From Niastella vici (lineage in GTDB: Bacteria > Bacteroidota > Bacteroidia > Chitinophagales > Chitinophagaceae): DNA of 64,000 nucleotides. Within the stretch, counting starts at the first letter, position 1, and every line of letters starts with the position of its first letter. A model generated the notes under the pieces. The model was not told where the DNA came from. It did not search any database and was given only the letters and a program-made list of their open reading frames with translations. Of the stretch, positions 45,188 to 54,997 are shown one piece after another. Made by a program: the position numbers and the translations under genes. The DNA lies in assembly GCF_002077945.1 (NCBI RefSeq), contig NZ_LVYD01000058.1, positions 310,001 through 374,000 of the forward strand, read 5' to 3'.

Positions 45188-48100
45188 ATGTTTTTAAAGG
45201 CTCTTTTTGTATCAAAACCGGCATCAATCTTCCGCTATGCCAGAGAGAGCGGGGGAGATGCCTCCAAACTCCTGCGGATTATGAAAATAACCGCTATACT
45301 GCTATTGGTCACAGCTCTGCAGGTGAGCGCCAACGGGTTTTCGCAATCCATTACGCTTTCTGTGAAGGATGCTTCATTGGAATCTGTTTTTAAGGAAATC
45401 CGAAAACAATCCGGGTATAATTTTCTGTTCAGCTATGATGAGCTGGATAAGGCCATGCCTGTTACCATACAGGTAAAAGAAGCGACGCTGGAAGAAGTAT
45501 TGACAAAATGTTTCACTAACCAGCCGTTAAGTTACAGCATTGTAGATAAAGTGGTAATTGTTAAAAAAAGGGAGGAAGTGGCAGATCATGCAATTTCAAA
45601 TCGTTCATTATTTATAGATATTAAAGGGATAATCAGTAATGAAAAAGGGGAGCCTGTAATAGCTACTGTTACCATAAAAGGCACAGATATATCTGTAACC
45701 AGTAATACCAAAGGTGAGTTTGTATTAAAAGGGGTAAATGAAAATGCCGTTCTGGTAATAACCGGTGTAAATTTAGAAACGCGCGAAATAAAAGTGGATG
45801 GAAAAATTAACCTTGAAATCAGTGTAAAAACAAAAGTTAAAGAAGAAAAGGAGGTGATAGTTACAGCATATGGTATTGAAAAAAGTACCAAAGAGTTAGG
45901 CTATTCAGCTGTAAAAGTAAGTGGGGAGGACATCAACCGCGCCAATCCCGGTAACTTATTAATGGGGTTGACCGGAAGAGTTTCGGGGTTAAATATTTCC
46001 CAGCAAAGTTCTGGTATGAATCCCCAGATGAGAGTGTTGCTGAGAGGCATACGTTCCATTAGTGAGAGCACCAACAATCTTCCCTTATTCATTCTGAATG
46101 GTGCTCCTCTTTCTTTTGGCTCTGACCAGGTATCTGCAAGCCTGGTAATGGACTTTGTAAATAATATCAATCCTGTAGACATTGAAGATGTTACCGTATT
46201 AAAAGGAGCTAATGGAACAGCATTATATGGTCCGGAAGGTGTGAATGGCGTTATCATCATCACCACTAAAAAAGGCAACAAAGGCTCTCCCTCTATTAAT
46301 TTCAGGAACCATACTTCTTTTCAGAAATTAGATTTCCGTTACGTGACTTTTCAGACTCAGTTTGGATCAGGTACCGGTGGTGTGGATCAATTTGGAAATG
46401 GTGTCTATGACCCGATGGGCTTTAACGGGTGGGGGCCGGCTTATAACGGACAACTGGTGCCCATAGGATTTGAGGATGAAAATGGAGACATACAAAGAGT
46501 GCCTTATAGCTACACCAAAGATCGTTTTCATTTTTTTAGTGTGGCAAAGCAAGTTCAAAACAGTCTTTCCATTACTCAGGCAGATAGCAAATCCGATTTT
46601 TACCTGGGTTTGAATTATGCCAACCAATCAGGGCTGATACCAAAAGATGTGCAGAACCGGGCAAGTATTCTTCTTAATACAGCCCGGCAGGTAGGGAAGT
46701 TGAATGTAAGAACGAATATAGCTTATACCCGTACAAATGGAAATTATGGGGCACCACAATCAACGGTGCTGTCGCTACCAGCTCATATTCGTATTACTCA
46801 TTATAAAGATTACGTAAATGATCATTGGTCCGATCAGAATCATTATCCTATGAATGGAGAAAATCCCTATGCCAATATTGACAGAGTTAGGGCTAAGACA
46901 ACAGAGAACGCATTATTTGGTAATCTTACATTCACGGTCAAGCCTAATAATTGGCTCACACTGATAGCACGCCCTGGTATCAATTATTCCGGTTATTACG
47001 AAAAAGAAACAGCCGCCCCAATCAATTTTTCTGATTTTGCTAAAATGTTTGGAGGCGGTTTCAGAAGAAAAGACTGGTTGGCATCGGTGAAAGAAAAGAT
47101 GGTTAGTACTACTGCACTTAATTCGGATTTTCTCGTGTCCACACTCCACAATACCGGCAATTTGTTGATAAGAACCAGCACTGGTGCTACAATCAGGGAA
47201 AATTATACCAAATCTATTAGAGCTGCTGCGCTCAGCCTGGCTGCCCCTGTATTTAATCTTGATTTCAATAGTTTACCCCCGGGTGTGGAAGAGAGGGCTG
47301 TTCTTTCCCGATTTTATTCTCTTTTTGGTACCGGTACCATTGGTTATAAGGACCGGATATTCCTGGAAATCACTGGAAGAAACGATTGGGATTCAAAACT
47401 GGCAAAAATTGCCAGGAACAAGAATTTCTATTATGGCGCAAATACGTCAGTGGTGCTGACAGAAGTGATTCCTTCATTGTCAAAAATAAATTGGTTGACC
47501 TCCGCCCGTATAAGAGCCTCAGTAACACGTACAGCCAATATGAATATTGAACCTTACCAGGCGGAAAGATTGTTTACATTAACAGCACCGTTCCCCTACA
47601 ATAGCTTGTTAAGTTATAATCTTTTGCGCGGAGGTTACCCCAATCCCATGCTCAAACCTGAAAAAATAATCTCCCTGGAATATGGCGGCAATTTCAGTTT
47701 ATTAAAGGATCGTATCGTTTTCGACGTTGCCTATTATCGTCAGCAGAATAATGGCCTTATTCTCAAGGTAAATAATGGCTGGCTGAGTACGGCACCGACT
47801 ATTGACAATGCCGGCAAGTTTGCCAACTTCGGTTGGGAATTTGATCTGAAGTTGAATCCTGTATTCAAATTGCCCAATAGTATGAGTTTTACCGCCGAGG
47901 GACGTTTTTCTTTCAATAATAACAAAGTGCTGGAGCTATCTCCGGTATATGATGGAAGGCTACAGGCTACGGAAACCGCAGGTATGCCAGGCGCTGCTAT
48001 GACTGCAAGAACGGGGCATTCCGCGTATGAATATGAAGTATTTGACTGGCTAAGAGATCCTTCGGGACGAGTGATCGTGGACCGGGTAACTGGTATGCCT

Positions 48101-48706
48101 TCAGTGGATCGCAGTCATCCTGTTGTTACAGGAAGAAGCCTGCCTAAATATACAGCAGCTGTTAATTTTAATTTTTCATGGAAAAAATTTACCCTGACCG
48201 CATTAGCGGAATACCGCGGCGGCAATCAGGTTTTTGCCGCCCAGCAGCAGAATATGATAAAAAATGGATTGCATCCGTTAACGACTTTAAACGGACGGCA
48301 GCGTTTTGTGTTTCCTAATTCTGTAGTTGATAACGGAAGCGGACATTATACAGAAAATACAGATGTTTTGGTAAGCTCTGCCGGGCAGGAGTTTTATGCC
48401 CTTGTTGCGCAAGCCAATATCCATTTTTTGAATAGCGCCGATTTTTGGAAGATCAGGGAGATTGCTATAAGTTATGAGATTCCATTCAAATCAAAATGGG
48501 CGAAAAAAGTAGGCTTTAATTTTTATATAAGGGACCCGTTTTCTTTTTATCCGAAATCAAATATCTCCGGTGATCCATTATTGATAAGGGGACCGGGAGA
48601 CAGACCTTACCAAACTATCCAGAGCAATCTTTCAGGTGCCTATTCTGAAGTTGGCAGGTTACCAGGCACTGTATTGTGTGGATTTATTACCAATATCAGT
48701 TTTTAA
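45188..48706 (+). CDS. SusC/RagA TonB-dependent receptor with STN domain, locus 2
   Basis: This 1172-residue receptor has an N-terminal extension (MFLKALFVSK) and a signal peptide (MKITAILLLVTALQVSANG, ATG 45281). An STN domain follows (ITLSVKDASLESVFKEIRKQSGYNFLF), then a carboxypeptidase-D-like domain (GEPVIATVTIKG), a plug (TAYGIEKSTKELGYSAVKVSG, NLLMGLTGRVSGL, LRGIRSISE, ALYGPEGVNGVIII) and the beta-barrel. The plug and barrel are close to the locus 1 SusC throughout, so the two probably recognise related ligands. The STN domain is of the ordinary SusCD type, matching the FecR type of this locus. Cargo is unknown. Confidence 0.96.
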   Translation: MFLKALFVSKPASIFRYARESGGDASKLLRIMKITAILLLVTALQVSANGFSQSITLSVKDASLESVFKEIRKQSGYNFLFSYDELDKAMPVTIQVKEATLEEVLTKCFTNQPLSYSIVDKVVIVKKREEVADHAISNRSLFIDIKGIISNEKGEPVIATVTIKGTDISVTSNTKGEFVLKGVNENAVLVITGVNLETREIKVDGKINLEISVKTKVKEEKEVIVTAYGIEKSTKELGYSAVKVSGEDINRANPGNLLMGLTGRVSGLNISQQSSGMNPQMRVLLRGIRSISESTNNLPLFILNGAPLSFGSDQVSASLVMDFVNNINPVDIEDVTVLKGANGTALYGPEGVNGVIIITTKKGNKGSPSINFRNHTSFQKLDFRYVTFQTQFGSGTGGVDQFGNGVYDPMGFNGWGPAYNGQLVPIGFEDENGDIQRVPYSYTKDRFHFFSVAKQVQNSLSITQADSKSDFYLGLNYANQSGLIPKDVQNRASILLNTARQVGKLNVRTNIAYTRTNGNYGAPQSTVLSLPAHIRITHYKDYVNDHWSDQNHYPMNGENPYANIDRVRAKTTENALFGNLTFTVKPNNWLTLIARPGINYSGYYEKETAAPINFSDFAKMFGGGFRRKDWLASVKEKMVSTTALNSDFLVSTLHNTGNLLIRTSTGATIRENYTKSIRAAALSLAAPVFNLDFNSLPPGVEERAVLSRFYSLFGTGTIGYKDRIFLEITGRNDWDSKLAKIARNKNFYYGANTSVVLTEVIPSLSKINWLTSARIRASVTRTANMNIEPYQAERLFTLTAPFPYNSLLSYNLLRGGYPNPMLKPEKIISLEYGGNFSLLKDRIVFDVAYYRQQNNGLILKVNNGWLSTAPTIDNAGKFANFGWEFDLKLNPVFKLPNSMSFTAEGRFSFNNNKVLELSPVYDGRLQATETAGMPGAAMTARTGHSAYEYEVFDWLRDPSGRVIVDRVTGMPSVDRSHPVVTGRSLPKYTAAVNFNFSWKKFTLTALAEYRGGNQVFAAQQQNMIKNGLHPLTTLNGRQRFVFPNSVVDNGSGHYTENTDVLVSSAGQEFYALVAQANIHFLNSADFWKIREIAISYEIPFKSKWAKKVGFNFYIRDPFSFYPKSNISGDPLLIRGPGDRPYQTIQSNLSGAYSEVGRLPGTVLCGFITNISF

Positions 48707-48743
48707 GGATACTTATTTCTGTTAGAAAATAAAAAGAATTGTC

Positions 48744-50360
48744 ATGAGGAAGATTTATAAATATTTCCGGCTTTCTGTACTGTTCTTTGCTTTTATCATC
48801 GTACATGCAGGCTGTAAAAAAGGATGGTTGGATGTAAATTACAATCCAAGGCAGTTGACAGAAAACAATACTACGCCCGACCTGGTGCTGCCGACGGTAT
48901 TATTGGGATACTCCCAAAATGATATCCGGGTTTTAGAAGCGTGGATGGGCTATTGGTGTATGCCTTATGGATCATCTGGTACAGCGGATCAAACTTATAA
49001 TGGAATTTTAAATAGCCTTTTTGGTGCGGGGCCTTCTGATGAGGTTTATTATCTCGAGGAAAAAGCGTCGCAAAGCAACCAGACGTTTTATGTTGGGATA
49101 GCCAAAATTTTAAAGGCGTTAGCCTGGAGCAGGTGCGTAGATGTCTTTAATAACGTGCCTTATACAGAAGCTTTTGATCGATCCATCAGACGACCGCGGT
49201 ATGACGATGCGAAATTCATTTATGAAGACCAGATAAGGAACCTGGATTCGGGTATTGTGCTGATCAAAGGGGCGCAGGTAGATAGAAATGTGAATATTAC
49301 CCACGCTGATATCATGTTTCATGGTAATAAAAATGGGTGGATAAAATTTGCAAACACACTGAAACTCCGGTTGCTGGTACACCAGGCCAACAGGCCAGAC
49401 AGGGCTGCTTATATCCTGGCAGAGATAGCAAAAATAAAGGCCGAAGGTTCCGGTTTCTTAAATACCGGTGAAGATGCAGCTGTGAATCCCGGCTTTCAAG
49501 AGTTAAAGCCAAATCCTTTTTATGGAACTCATTGCAGGTATTACATTTTTCCTAACGTGGACTTAGAGATTGGCGTATATACCTGGGAGATTTCTTCGGC
49601 CAATACAACTGCTATGAATTTTCTCAAAGAAAATAATGATCCGCGATTAGGATTTTTTTACAGCCCGACTGTTTTCACCATGCCTCCCGGTAGTCCTGAA
49701 CCTTTTACTCAGCCGTCACCTGATAATTTCCGTGGCAACCGGTTTGGGTTACCGGTATCGCCATTGCAATATCGTTTCCAGTCATCAAATTTTGTATCAC
49801 AGGTAGGTGGTGTTACGGCACATGGTCCCAAAACCCCTGCCTCAACAGGTATTATAAAAGGGTATGATATGGATGCCTGGGTAATAACAAGTGTTGAAAG
49901 TTTATTTCTGCAGGCCGAAGCTATTCAAAGAGGTTGGTTAGCTGGCAATGCGGAAGAGGCATATAAAAATGCGGTAAAAGAATCTTTTCGCTGGTTGAAT
50001 GTAGGAGGCAATAGCAACATGCCATCATTATCCGATGCTGTGTTTAATACATGGTATGGCGAACAGGTAACGGTGGGTAATCAAAATGTAAGTTGGAGTG
50101 CTGCACCTGATAAGTACAAAGTGCTGATGTTTCAAAAATATTTGGCCTTTAATGGTATTGAACCTTTTGAGATATACACAGATTACCGGCGCAATGGAGC
50201 TTATCCCAATATTCCATTATCCTTTGACCCGGGGCGTACTTCAAGAACGATGCCAATACGCATGCCTTACCCTGAAACTGAATATACGGCAAACCGGGAT
50301 AATGTGAATGCACAGGGGGTGATCAATATTTTTACCAGTAAGATTTGGTGGATGCCATAG
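48744..50360 (+). CDS. SusD/RagB-family outer-membrane lipoprotein, locus 2
   Basis: This 538-residue lipoprotein has acylated C24 (HAGCKKG). It is a close paralogue of the locus 1 SusD: VNYNPRQL start, KFANTLKLRLLVHQANRPD near 205, SVESLFLQAEAIQRGW near 385, and the same C-terminus INIFTSKIWWMP. It belongs to the SusD-like_2 group. It should form the outer-membrane complex with the SusC encoded 37 bp upstream. Divergence from locus 1 is greatest around residues 260-300 (THCRYYIFPNVDLEIGVYTW versus FLPSGLSGQGSES), a probable ligand-contact loop. Confidence 0.94.
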   Translation: MRKIYKYFRLSVLFFAFIIVHAGCKKGWLDVNYNPRQLTENNTTPDLVLPTVLLGYSQNDIRVLEAWMGYWCMPYGSSGTADQTYNGILNSLFGAGPSDEVYYLEEKASQSNQTFYVGIAKILKALAWSRCVDVFNNVPYTEAFDRSIRRPRYDDAKFIYEDQIRNLDSGIVLIKGAQVDRNVNITHADIMFHGNKNGWIKFANTLKLRLLVHQANRPDRAAYILAEIAKIKAEGSGFLNTGEDAAVNPGFQELKPNPFYGTHCRYYIFPNVDLEIGVYTWEISSANTTAMNFLKENNDPRLGFFYSPTVFTMPPGSPEPFTQPSPDNFRGNRFGLPVSPLQYRFQSSNFVSQVGGVTAHGPKTPASTGIIKGYDMDAWVITSVESLFLQAEAIQRGWLAGNAEEAYKNAVKESFRWLNVGGNSNMPSLSDAVFNTWYGEQVTVGNQNVSWSAAPDKYKVLMFQKYLAFNGIEPFEIYTDYRRNGAYPNIPLSFDPGRTSRTMPIRMPYPETEYTANRDNVNAQGVINIFTSKIWWMP

Positions 50361-50406
50361 CCTGTAATGGGACTTAAATATTTGAATTCTTTAAAAATGT
50401 TCAATA

Positions 50407-50991
50407 ATGAAACCAATTTTTTCAATACTGCTATTTGTTAGTATGTGCAGTGGTTGCCTGAAAAATGATATAGTACCGGGTTATTCAGGCATTGAACCCG
50501 TTGCAATTATTCCCAATTCAAATTGGCCTGTATCTTCTTTGCCTGCAGAAGATAGTGTATTTGATGCTGCATCATCTTCCGCAAAATTGAATTTATATGC
50601 AAAGATTTCATTTCAGGGTCCTCTAAATACAGATTTGAAAATAACTTTCCGGATAGATACCGCATTGGTAACCGAATATAATAATACATGGGCTAATAGC
50701 GGCGGGCCCGGTGGGCCTGGCGGACCCAGGCCAGGTGGTCCTGGTGGACCTGGTGGCCCCGGCGGTGGCAGTCAACTTTATGTTTTATTGCCTGATAGTG
50801 CTTACCAGCATCCCAACCTGCAACTTACCATACCTGCGGGATCACAAGAGGCTGTTTTACCCATTACAGTATATCCTGACAAAATGAGTAGTACACAAAA
50901 TTATATGCTCGCCTATACTATTACGAACGCTGAAGGATGCACCGTTGCATCTAATTTTAAAACCATGATCTATGCGTTGAAGGTGCAATAA
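50407..50991 (+). CDS. DUF1735-like lipoprotein with Gly/Pro insert, locus 2
   Basis: This 194-residue lipoprotein has a signal peptide ending CSGC with C17. It aligns along its length with the locus 1 protein (39366-39881): PNSNWP, LKITFRIDTALVTEYN, LPDSAYQHPNL, LPITVYP, NYMLAYTITNAEG. It differs by exactly 23 residues, a run of GGP triplets at 99-121 just after EYNNTWANS. The insert would be flexible or polyproline-II-like and sits in a surface loop. Function is presumably the same accessory surface role beside SusC and SusD. Confidence 0.8.
   Translation: MKPIFSILLFVSMCSGCLKNDIVPGYSGIEPVAIIPNSNWPVSSLPAEDSVFDAASSSAKLNLYAKISFQGPLNTDLKITFRIDTALVTEYNNTWANSGGPGGPGGPRPGGPGGPGGPGGGSQLYVLLPDSAYQHPNLQLTIPAGSQEAVLPITVYPDKMSSTQNYMLAYTITNAEGCTVASNFKTMIYALKVQ
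50701..50769 (+). repeat. GGP-triplet tandem repeat inside coding sequence
   Basis: 69 bp, in frame, encode about six GGP triplets plus one RP variant and a final GGG. The DNA is a degenerate 9-bp-type repeat and much more GC-rich than its surroundings. It corresponds exactly to the 23 residues absent from the locus 1 paralogue, so it looks like a local expansion. Confidence 0.85.
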
Positions 50992-51146
50992 CTTTTACTG
51001 TGTGTAAATTTAAAAACTGGGGGATGTGGTTTGTTTATGCATTCTGCTTATGTTGGAAAAACTACAGCCATGTATGGTTGAGTTTTCATAAGTGACCAGT
51101 AGCCCGAATGGAACTGGTTGAGTTTAAAAGTTAAAATTAAAATTAA

Positions 51147-54014
51147 ATGTTCAAGAACAGTTTACTGATAACTGTTAGAAAAATAGCAGTCATCTTCATT
51201 GTTGAATTAATTACCCCGTGTTTATTTGCCCAACCGGGATCTGGTAAAATAGAACTTACAGGCGGTAAGGGACAAGTGAATAGCGGAACCCTTATTCCGC
51301 CTGATCCCAATGTAAAAATAGGCAGGTTGCCGAATGGGTTCACCTATTATATCCGTAAAAATATCCAACCTGCCAACCGGGCTGTTTTTTACCTGGTTAA
51401 TAAAGTGGGCTCTGTATTGGAAACGGATGATCAGCGTGGGCTTGCTCACTTTTTAGAACATATGGCTTTTAACGGAACAAAACATTTTCCTCAAAATGAA
51501 CTGATCAATTACCTTGAAAAATCAGGCGTGCGGTTTGGTGCTGATATTAATGCCTCCACCGGTTTTGATGAAACGATCTATAAGTTGCCTGTACCTGTAG
51601 AAAATAAAGAAGTGCTCAGGAACACCATTCAGATCCTCCGGGATTGGGCGCAGGATGTAACTTTGGATGATAAGGAAATAGACAAGGAACGGGGGGTAGT
51701 ACTGGAAGAAAAACGGCAACGTCTCGGCGCTTCCCAGCGAATACAGGAAAAAACATTTCCGGTGATAGGAAATGATTCCCGGTATGTTAATCGGTTACCT
51801 ATTGGGACAGAAGATGTGCTTAAAAATTTCAATCATGAATTACTGCGGAAGTTTTACATCAGCTGGTACCGGCCCAACTTGCAGGCTTTAATTGTTACTG
51901 GTGATATCGATGTAAAGGAAATAGAGAAAATGATTGTTGCCAAATTTTCCGACCTGAAAAATCCATCTTCTGCTCCTGAACGTACAGAATACACGGTTCC
52001 TTTGTTGAATAAAAACCAGTTCCTTTCGGTAACAGATGCTGAAACTCCTGCAACCAGCATTAATATTTCCATAAAGCACCAGGCAGCTGAAATGAAAACG
52101 GAAGCTGATCTCAGGGAATCTATGTTGCGTTTCCTCTTCAACGGGATTTTAAATGCCCGCTTTACTGAACTTGCCCGTCTGGAAAATGCACCATTTCAGA
52201 CTATAAATTGTAATCTCAGTGGTTTAATAGGTAACCTGGAAGCATTAAACTTCAGCGTGCAGCCAAAGCCGGGCGAAATGGAGAAGGCATTCAAAGCACT
52301 ATGGATTGAAGCAGAAAGGATAAAAAGGTTTGGTTTTTTGCCCTCAGAGCTCGAAATCGCCAAAATAAATTTTTTGAGCCGGTACGAATCCTTATATAAG
52401 GAAAGAGACAAACTCACATCCGAGCAATATGTAAATCAATATGTGCAGCATTTCCTGAAGGGAACGGCTATTCCCACAATTGAATATATGTATGATTTTT
52501 ATAAAAAGAATATTGGTGCTATTACCGTCAATGATCTAAGTAATCTGTTTATTAGGTGCTTTAAAGATACCAATAGAGATATACTCATTACAGCCAATGA
52601 CAAAGATAAAGCATCTATTCCTGCGGAGGATTTGCTGCTTCAATGGATGCGCGAAGTGGAGAAAGATACTATGACTGCTTATGTAGATAAACCCGTTGGT
52701 AATACATTAATGATTACACAACCGGTACCCGGCAAAATAACAAGTGAAAAAAAGGCATATGGGAAAACAGGCATTACAGAAATCTTGTTGAGTAATGGAA
52801 TTCGGGTGCTGCTGAAACCAACTGATTTTAGAAACGACGAGATCCTTTGGATAGGAACCAGCCCCGGAGGTTCTTCACTGGTAAGCGACAGCGACTTTCA
52901 TGCTATTAGCCTGGCTTCATCGGTTATAGCCGGTAGTGGCGTGGGCAGTTTTAACACACTGGCTTTACAAAGAATGCTGGCAGGGAAAAAAATGAATGTC
53001 ACGCCGGGCATCGGGCCATATACGGAAGGCGTTAACGGAAGCGCCAGTCCAAAGGACCTGGAAACAGCTTTACAACTCCAGTATTTATACTTTACCAATC
53101 CCGGAAGGGACCCGGTTAGTTTTAATTTACTCAAAGAACAGTTAAAGGCCGGTTATGAAAATTCCAGGAATTTACCAGATAATGTGTTTTCTGATACCAT
53201 TACGAGTGTAAGTTCAGGATATCATTTTCGCAGTCAAAGAGTGACGCCGGCAGAAATTGATAACATTCAACTGGATAAGGTAATGGCGCTTTATAAAGAT
53301 AGATTTGGCGATGCCGGCGATTTTACATTTGTGTTTGTTGGCAATTTTAAAGTGGAAGAAATAAAGCCGCTGCTTGAAAAATACCTTGGTTCATTACCTT
53401 CCAGGGGTCGCATTGAAAAAGCAAAGGATATAAAACAGGATATTCCCCAGGGAACACAGTCCCGGAAAGTATTTAAAGGCAAAGAGCCACAGGCTAAAGT
53501 AGTATTGATGCTGAGTGGAAAATATACCCCTGATGCTGTAACCAACTTCAAGTTAAATGTGCTGACCAATATATTGCGGCTTCGACTGATACAACGACTC
53601 AGGGAAGATATAGGTGGAATCTATAGCGTCAACATAAATGCTTCTTTAAGAAGTGTGCCAACCGGGGAATATGCTTTCGATATAAGTTTTATCTGCGATC
53701 CCAAAAATGTAGAGTTGCTAATACTCACTACTTTTTCCGAGATCAACAAGATAAAACTTGAAGGCCCTTTACAAGATGACATTGATAAAATAAAAGCTCA
53801 GGCTAAAGTAGTAAGGCCTCGTTCACTCAGGACCAACGAATATTGGTTGTCTGTTATCAATGGGGCAGTGCAGCATGGAACAGAAGAGCTGCTCGAAGAT
53901 ATATTTAGTGATAAACAATGGAAAGAAATTACTACTGAAAGCCTGAAGGACGCAGCAATGAAATACCTGCGGGGTGAAAACTATATGCGATTTGTATTAT
54001 TGCCGGAGCAATAA
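51147..54014 (+). CDS. M16 family (pitrilysin/PqqL-like) zinc peptidase, locus 2
   Basis: This 955-residue paralogue of the locus 1 M16 peptidase has a signal peptide (KIAVIFIVELITPCLFAQ) and a short Gly-rich linker before PPDPNVKIGRL. The zinc motif is H101-x-x-E104-H105 (HFLEH), with the distal Glu in ERGVVLEEKRQR near 180. The second, inactive M16 half ends GENYMRFVLLPEQ. It is periplasmic or secreted and expected to degrade peptides delivered by the locus 2 SusC/SusD pair. A strong intrinsic terminator lies about 90 bp downstream. Confidence 0.94.
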   Translation: MFKNSLLITVRKIAVIFIVELITPCLFAQPGSGKIELTGGKGQVNSGTLIPPDPNVKIGRLPNGFTYYIRKNIQPANRAVFYLVNKVGSVLETDDQRGLAHFLEHMAFNGTKHFPQNELINYLEKSGVRFGADINASTGFDETIYKLPVPVENKEVLRNTIQILRDWAQDVTLDDKEIDKERGVVLEEKRQRLGASQRIQEKTFPVIGNDSRYVNRLPIGTEDVLKNFNHELLRKFYISWYRPNLQALIVTGDIDVKEIEKMIVAKFSDLKNPSSAPERTEYTVPLLNKNQFLSVTDAETPATSINISIKHQAAEMKTEADLRESMLRFLFNGILNARFTELARLENAPFQTINCNLSGLIGNLEALNFSVQPKPGEMEKAFKALWIEAERIKRFGFLPSELEIAKINFLSRYESLYKERDKLTSEQYVNQYVQHFLKGTAIPTIEYMYDFYKKNIGAITVNDLSNLFIRCFKDTNRDILITANDKDKASIPAEDLLLQWMREVEKDTMTAYVDKPVGNTLMITQPVPGKITSEKKAYGKTGITEILLSNGIRVLLKPTDFRNDEILWIGTSPGGSSLVSDSDFHAISLASSVIAGSGVGSFNTLALQRMLAGKKMNVTPGIGPYTEGVNGSASPKDLETALQLQYLYFTNPGRDPVSFNLLKEQLKAGYENSRNLPDNVFSDTITSVSSGYHFRSQRVTPAEIDNIQLDKVMALYKDRFGDAGDFTFVFVGNFKVEEIKPLLEKYLGSLPSRGRIEKAKDIKQDIPQGTQSRKVFKGKEPQAKVVLMLSGKYTPDAVTNFKLNVLTNILRLRLIQRLREDIGGIYSVNINASLRSVPTGEYAFDISFICDPKNVELLILTTFSEINKIKLEGPLQDDIDKIKAQAKVVRPRSLRTNEYWLSVINGAVQHGTEELLEDIFSDKQWKEITTESLKDAAMKYLRGENYMRFVLLPEQ

Positions 54015-54101
54015 AGATGGATTCTTCTTCGGAATGTTTTTTAAAAGATCTGGTAAAATTACACTGAGTAGCATATTCTCTCTTGTGACCGTTCGATTAG
54101 A

Positions 54102-54135
54102 GAAGCAATCCTGAAAAGGGTTGCTTCATTTTTTT
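54102..54135 (+). terminator. Rho-independent terminator ending locus 2
   Basis: GAAGCAATCC (54102-54111) pairs with GGGTTGCTTC (54118-54127), ten pairs with one G-U and a 6-base loop, followed by ATTTTTTTC. It is a strong intrinsic terminator in the gene-free gap 54015-54339, after the second M16 gene. Confidence 0.8.
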
Positions 54136-54339
54136 CTGATGCGATAGCTGGTTGAATTTTTAGTTCTATGCACATGTAAGACACATTGATTACAAAGCCT
54201 GCACGTTTATTTTGTTCTGCCTGCTTCTTTATCCATAATAACCCTTTATTGCCCTTCTTCATTTCTGTGTATGCCTGAAACATTTGATAACTTGCATTAA
54301 CAATTTCATACATTTATGATTTCAAATTAAGATAAATGT

Positions 54340-54939
54340 TTGGTGGCAATAACCTCTAACCATAATGATATAGAATTATTTGAAGGTATCGCCGCTGGGG
54401 ATGAAGGAGCTTTTTACCAGTTCTATAACCGGTACCGACCCCAATTGCGCAGTTTTGCTCTCAGCTTTACCCGCTCAGGGACCGACGCCGATGATATACT
54501 GCAGGAAACTTTTATGCGGATTTGGCTTAGCCGCGATACCATCAGTAAAGTAGAGAATCCCCGTGCCTGGGTATTTACTGTCAATGCCCGCGTTTGCCTC
54601 GATTATATACGCCGACAAGTCAATCAACGAAAAAAAATCGATCAGATACCTCAAATAGAGAATGCTGCTTTACCAACACCCTTTGATCTTGTTCATCTGA
54701 ATGAGATCCATCACATTGTCCAAAAAACTATAAAACAAATGCCCCCTAAGCGGCGTCGTATCTTCAGAATGAGTCGCGACGAAGGAAAAAAGCCGGCAGA
54801 AATCGCCGAAAGCCTTGGTCTTTCGGGAGGTACGGTACGCAATGTGCTGGCAGTAGCTCTTAAGGAAATCCGGGATGGATTAGCGGCTGCCGGATACACC
54901 CTGTTAACCCTTCCTTACCTTATTTATATTTTTTTTTAA
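54340..54939 (+). CDS. RNA polymerase ECF sigma-70 factor, locus 3
   Basis: This ECF sigma factor of about 199 residues uses TTG 54340 or GTG 54343 as start, since no in-frame ATG lies nearby. Region 2 reads GDEGAFYQFYNRYRPQL near 25 and DADDILQETFMRIWLSR near 48. Region 4 HTH is KPAEIAESLGLSGGTVRNVLAVALKEIR near 150. The C-terminal tail is hydrophobic (LTLPYLIYIFF), reminiscent of the tail of the locus 1 sigma. The ELF...GDE.AF and VENP motifs are also shared with locus 1. It is followed 58 bp later by its FecR. Confidence 0.92.
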   Translation: MVAITSNHNDIELFEGIAAGDEGAFYQFYNRYRPQLRSFALSFTRSGTDADDILQETFMRIWLSRDTISKVENPRAWVFTVNARVCLDYIRRQVNQRKKIDQIPQIENAALPTPFDLVHLNEIHHIVQKTIKQMPPKRRRIFRMSRDEGKKPAEIAESLGLSGGTVRNVLAVALKEIRDGLAAAGYTLLTLPYLIYIFF

Positions 54940-54997
54940 AAAAAGCTGCATGTAGAGTATTACGTTTTACTGTTTGCTGCTTCTTTATTAATAGACT

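Noticed and set aside
54059-54313. 84-residue minus-strand open frame between loci 2 and 3
   Set aside because: It contains the strong + strand terminator at 54102-54135 and shows no recognisable family; the hairpin is the better explanation. A small real gene cannot be fully excluded.
54313-54342. Promoter TTTA-N18-AATGTTTG for the locus 3 sigma
   Set aside because: Would place transcription start after the TTG/GTG start codon; not compatible with the gene start.
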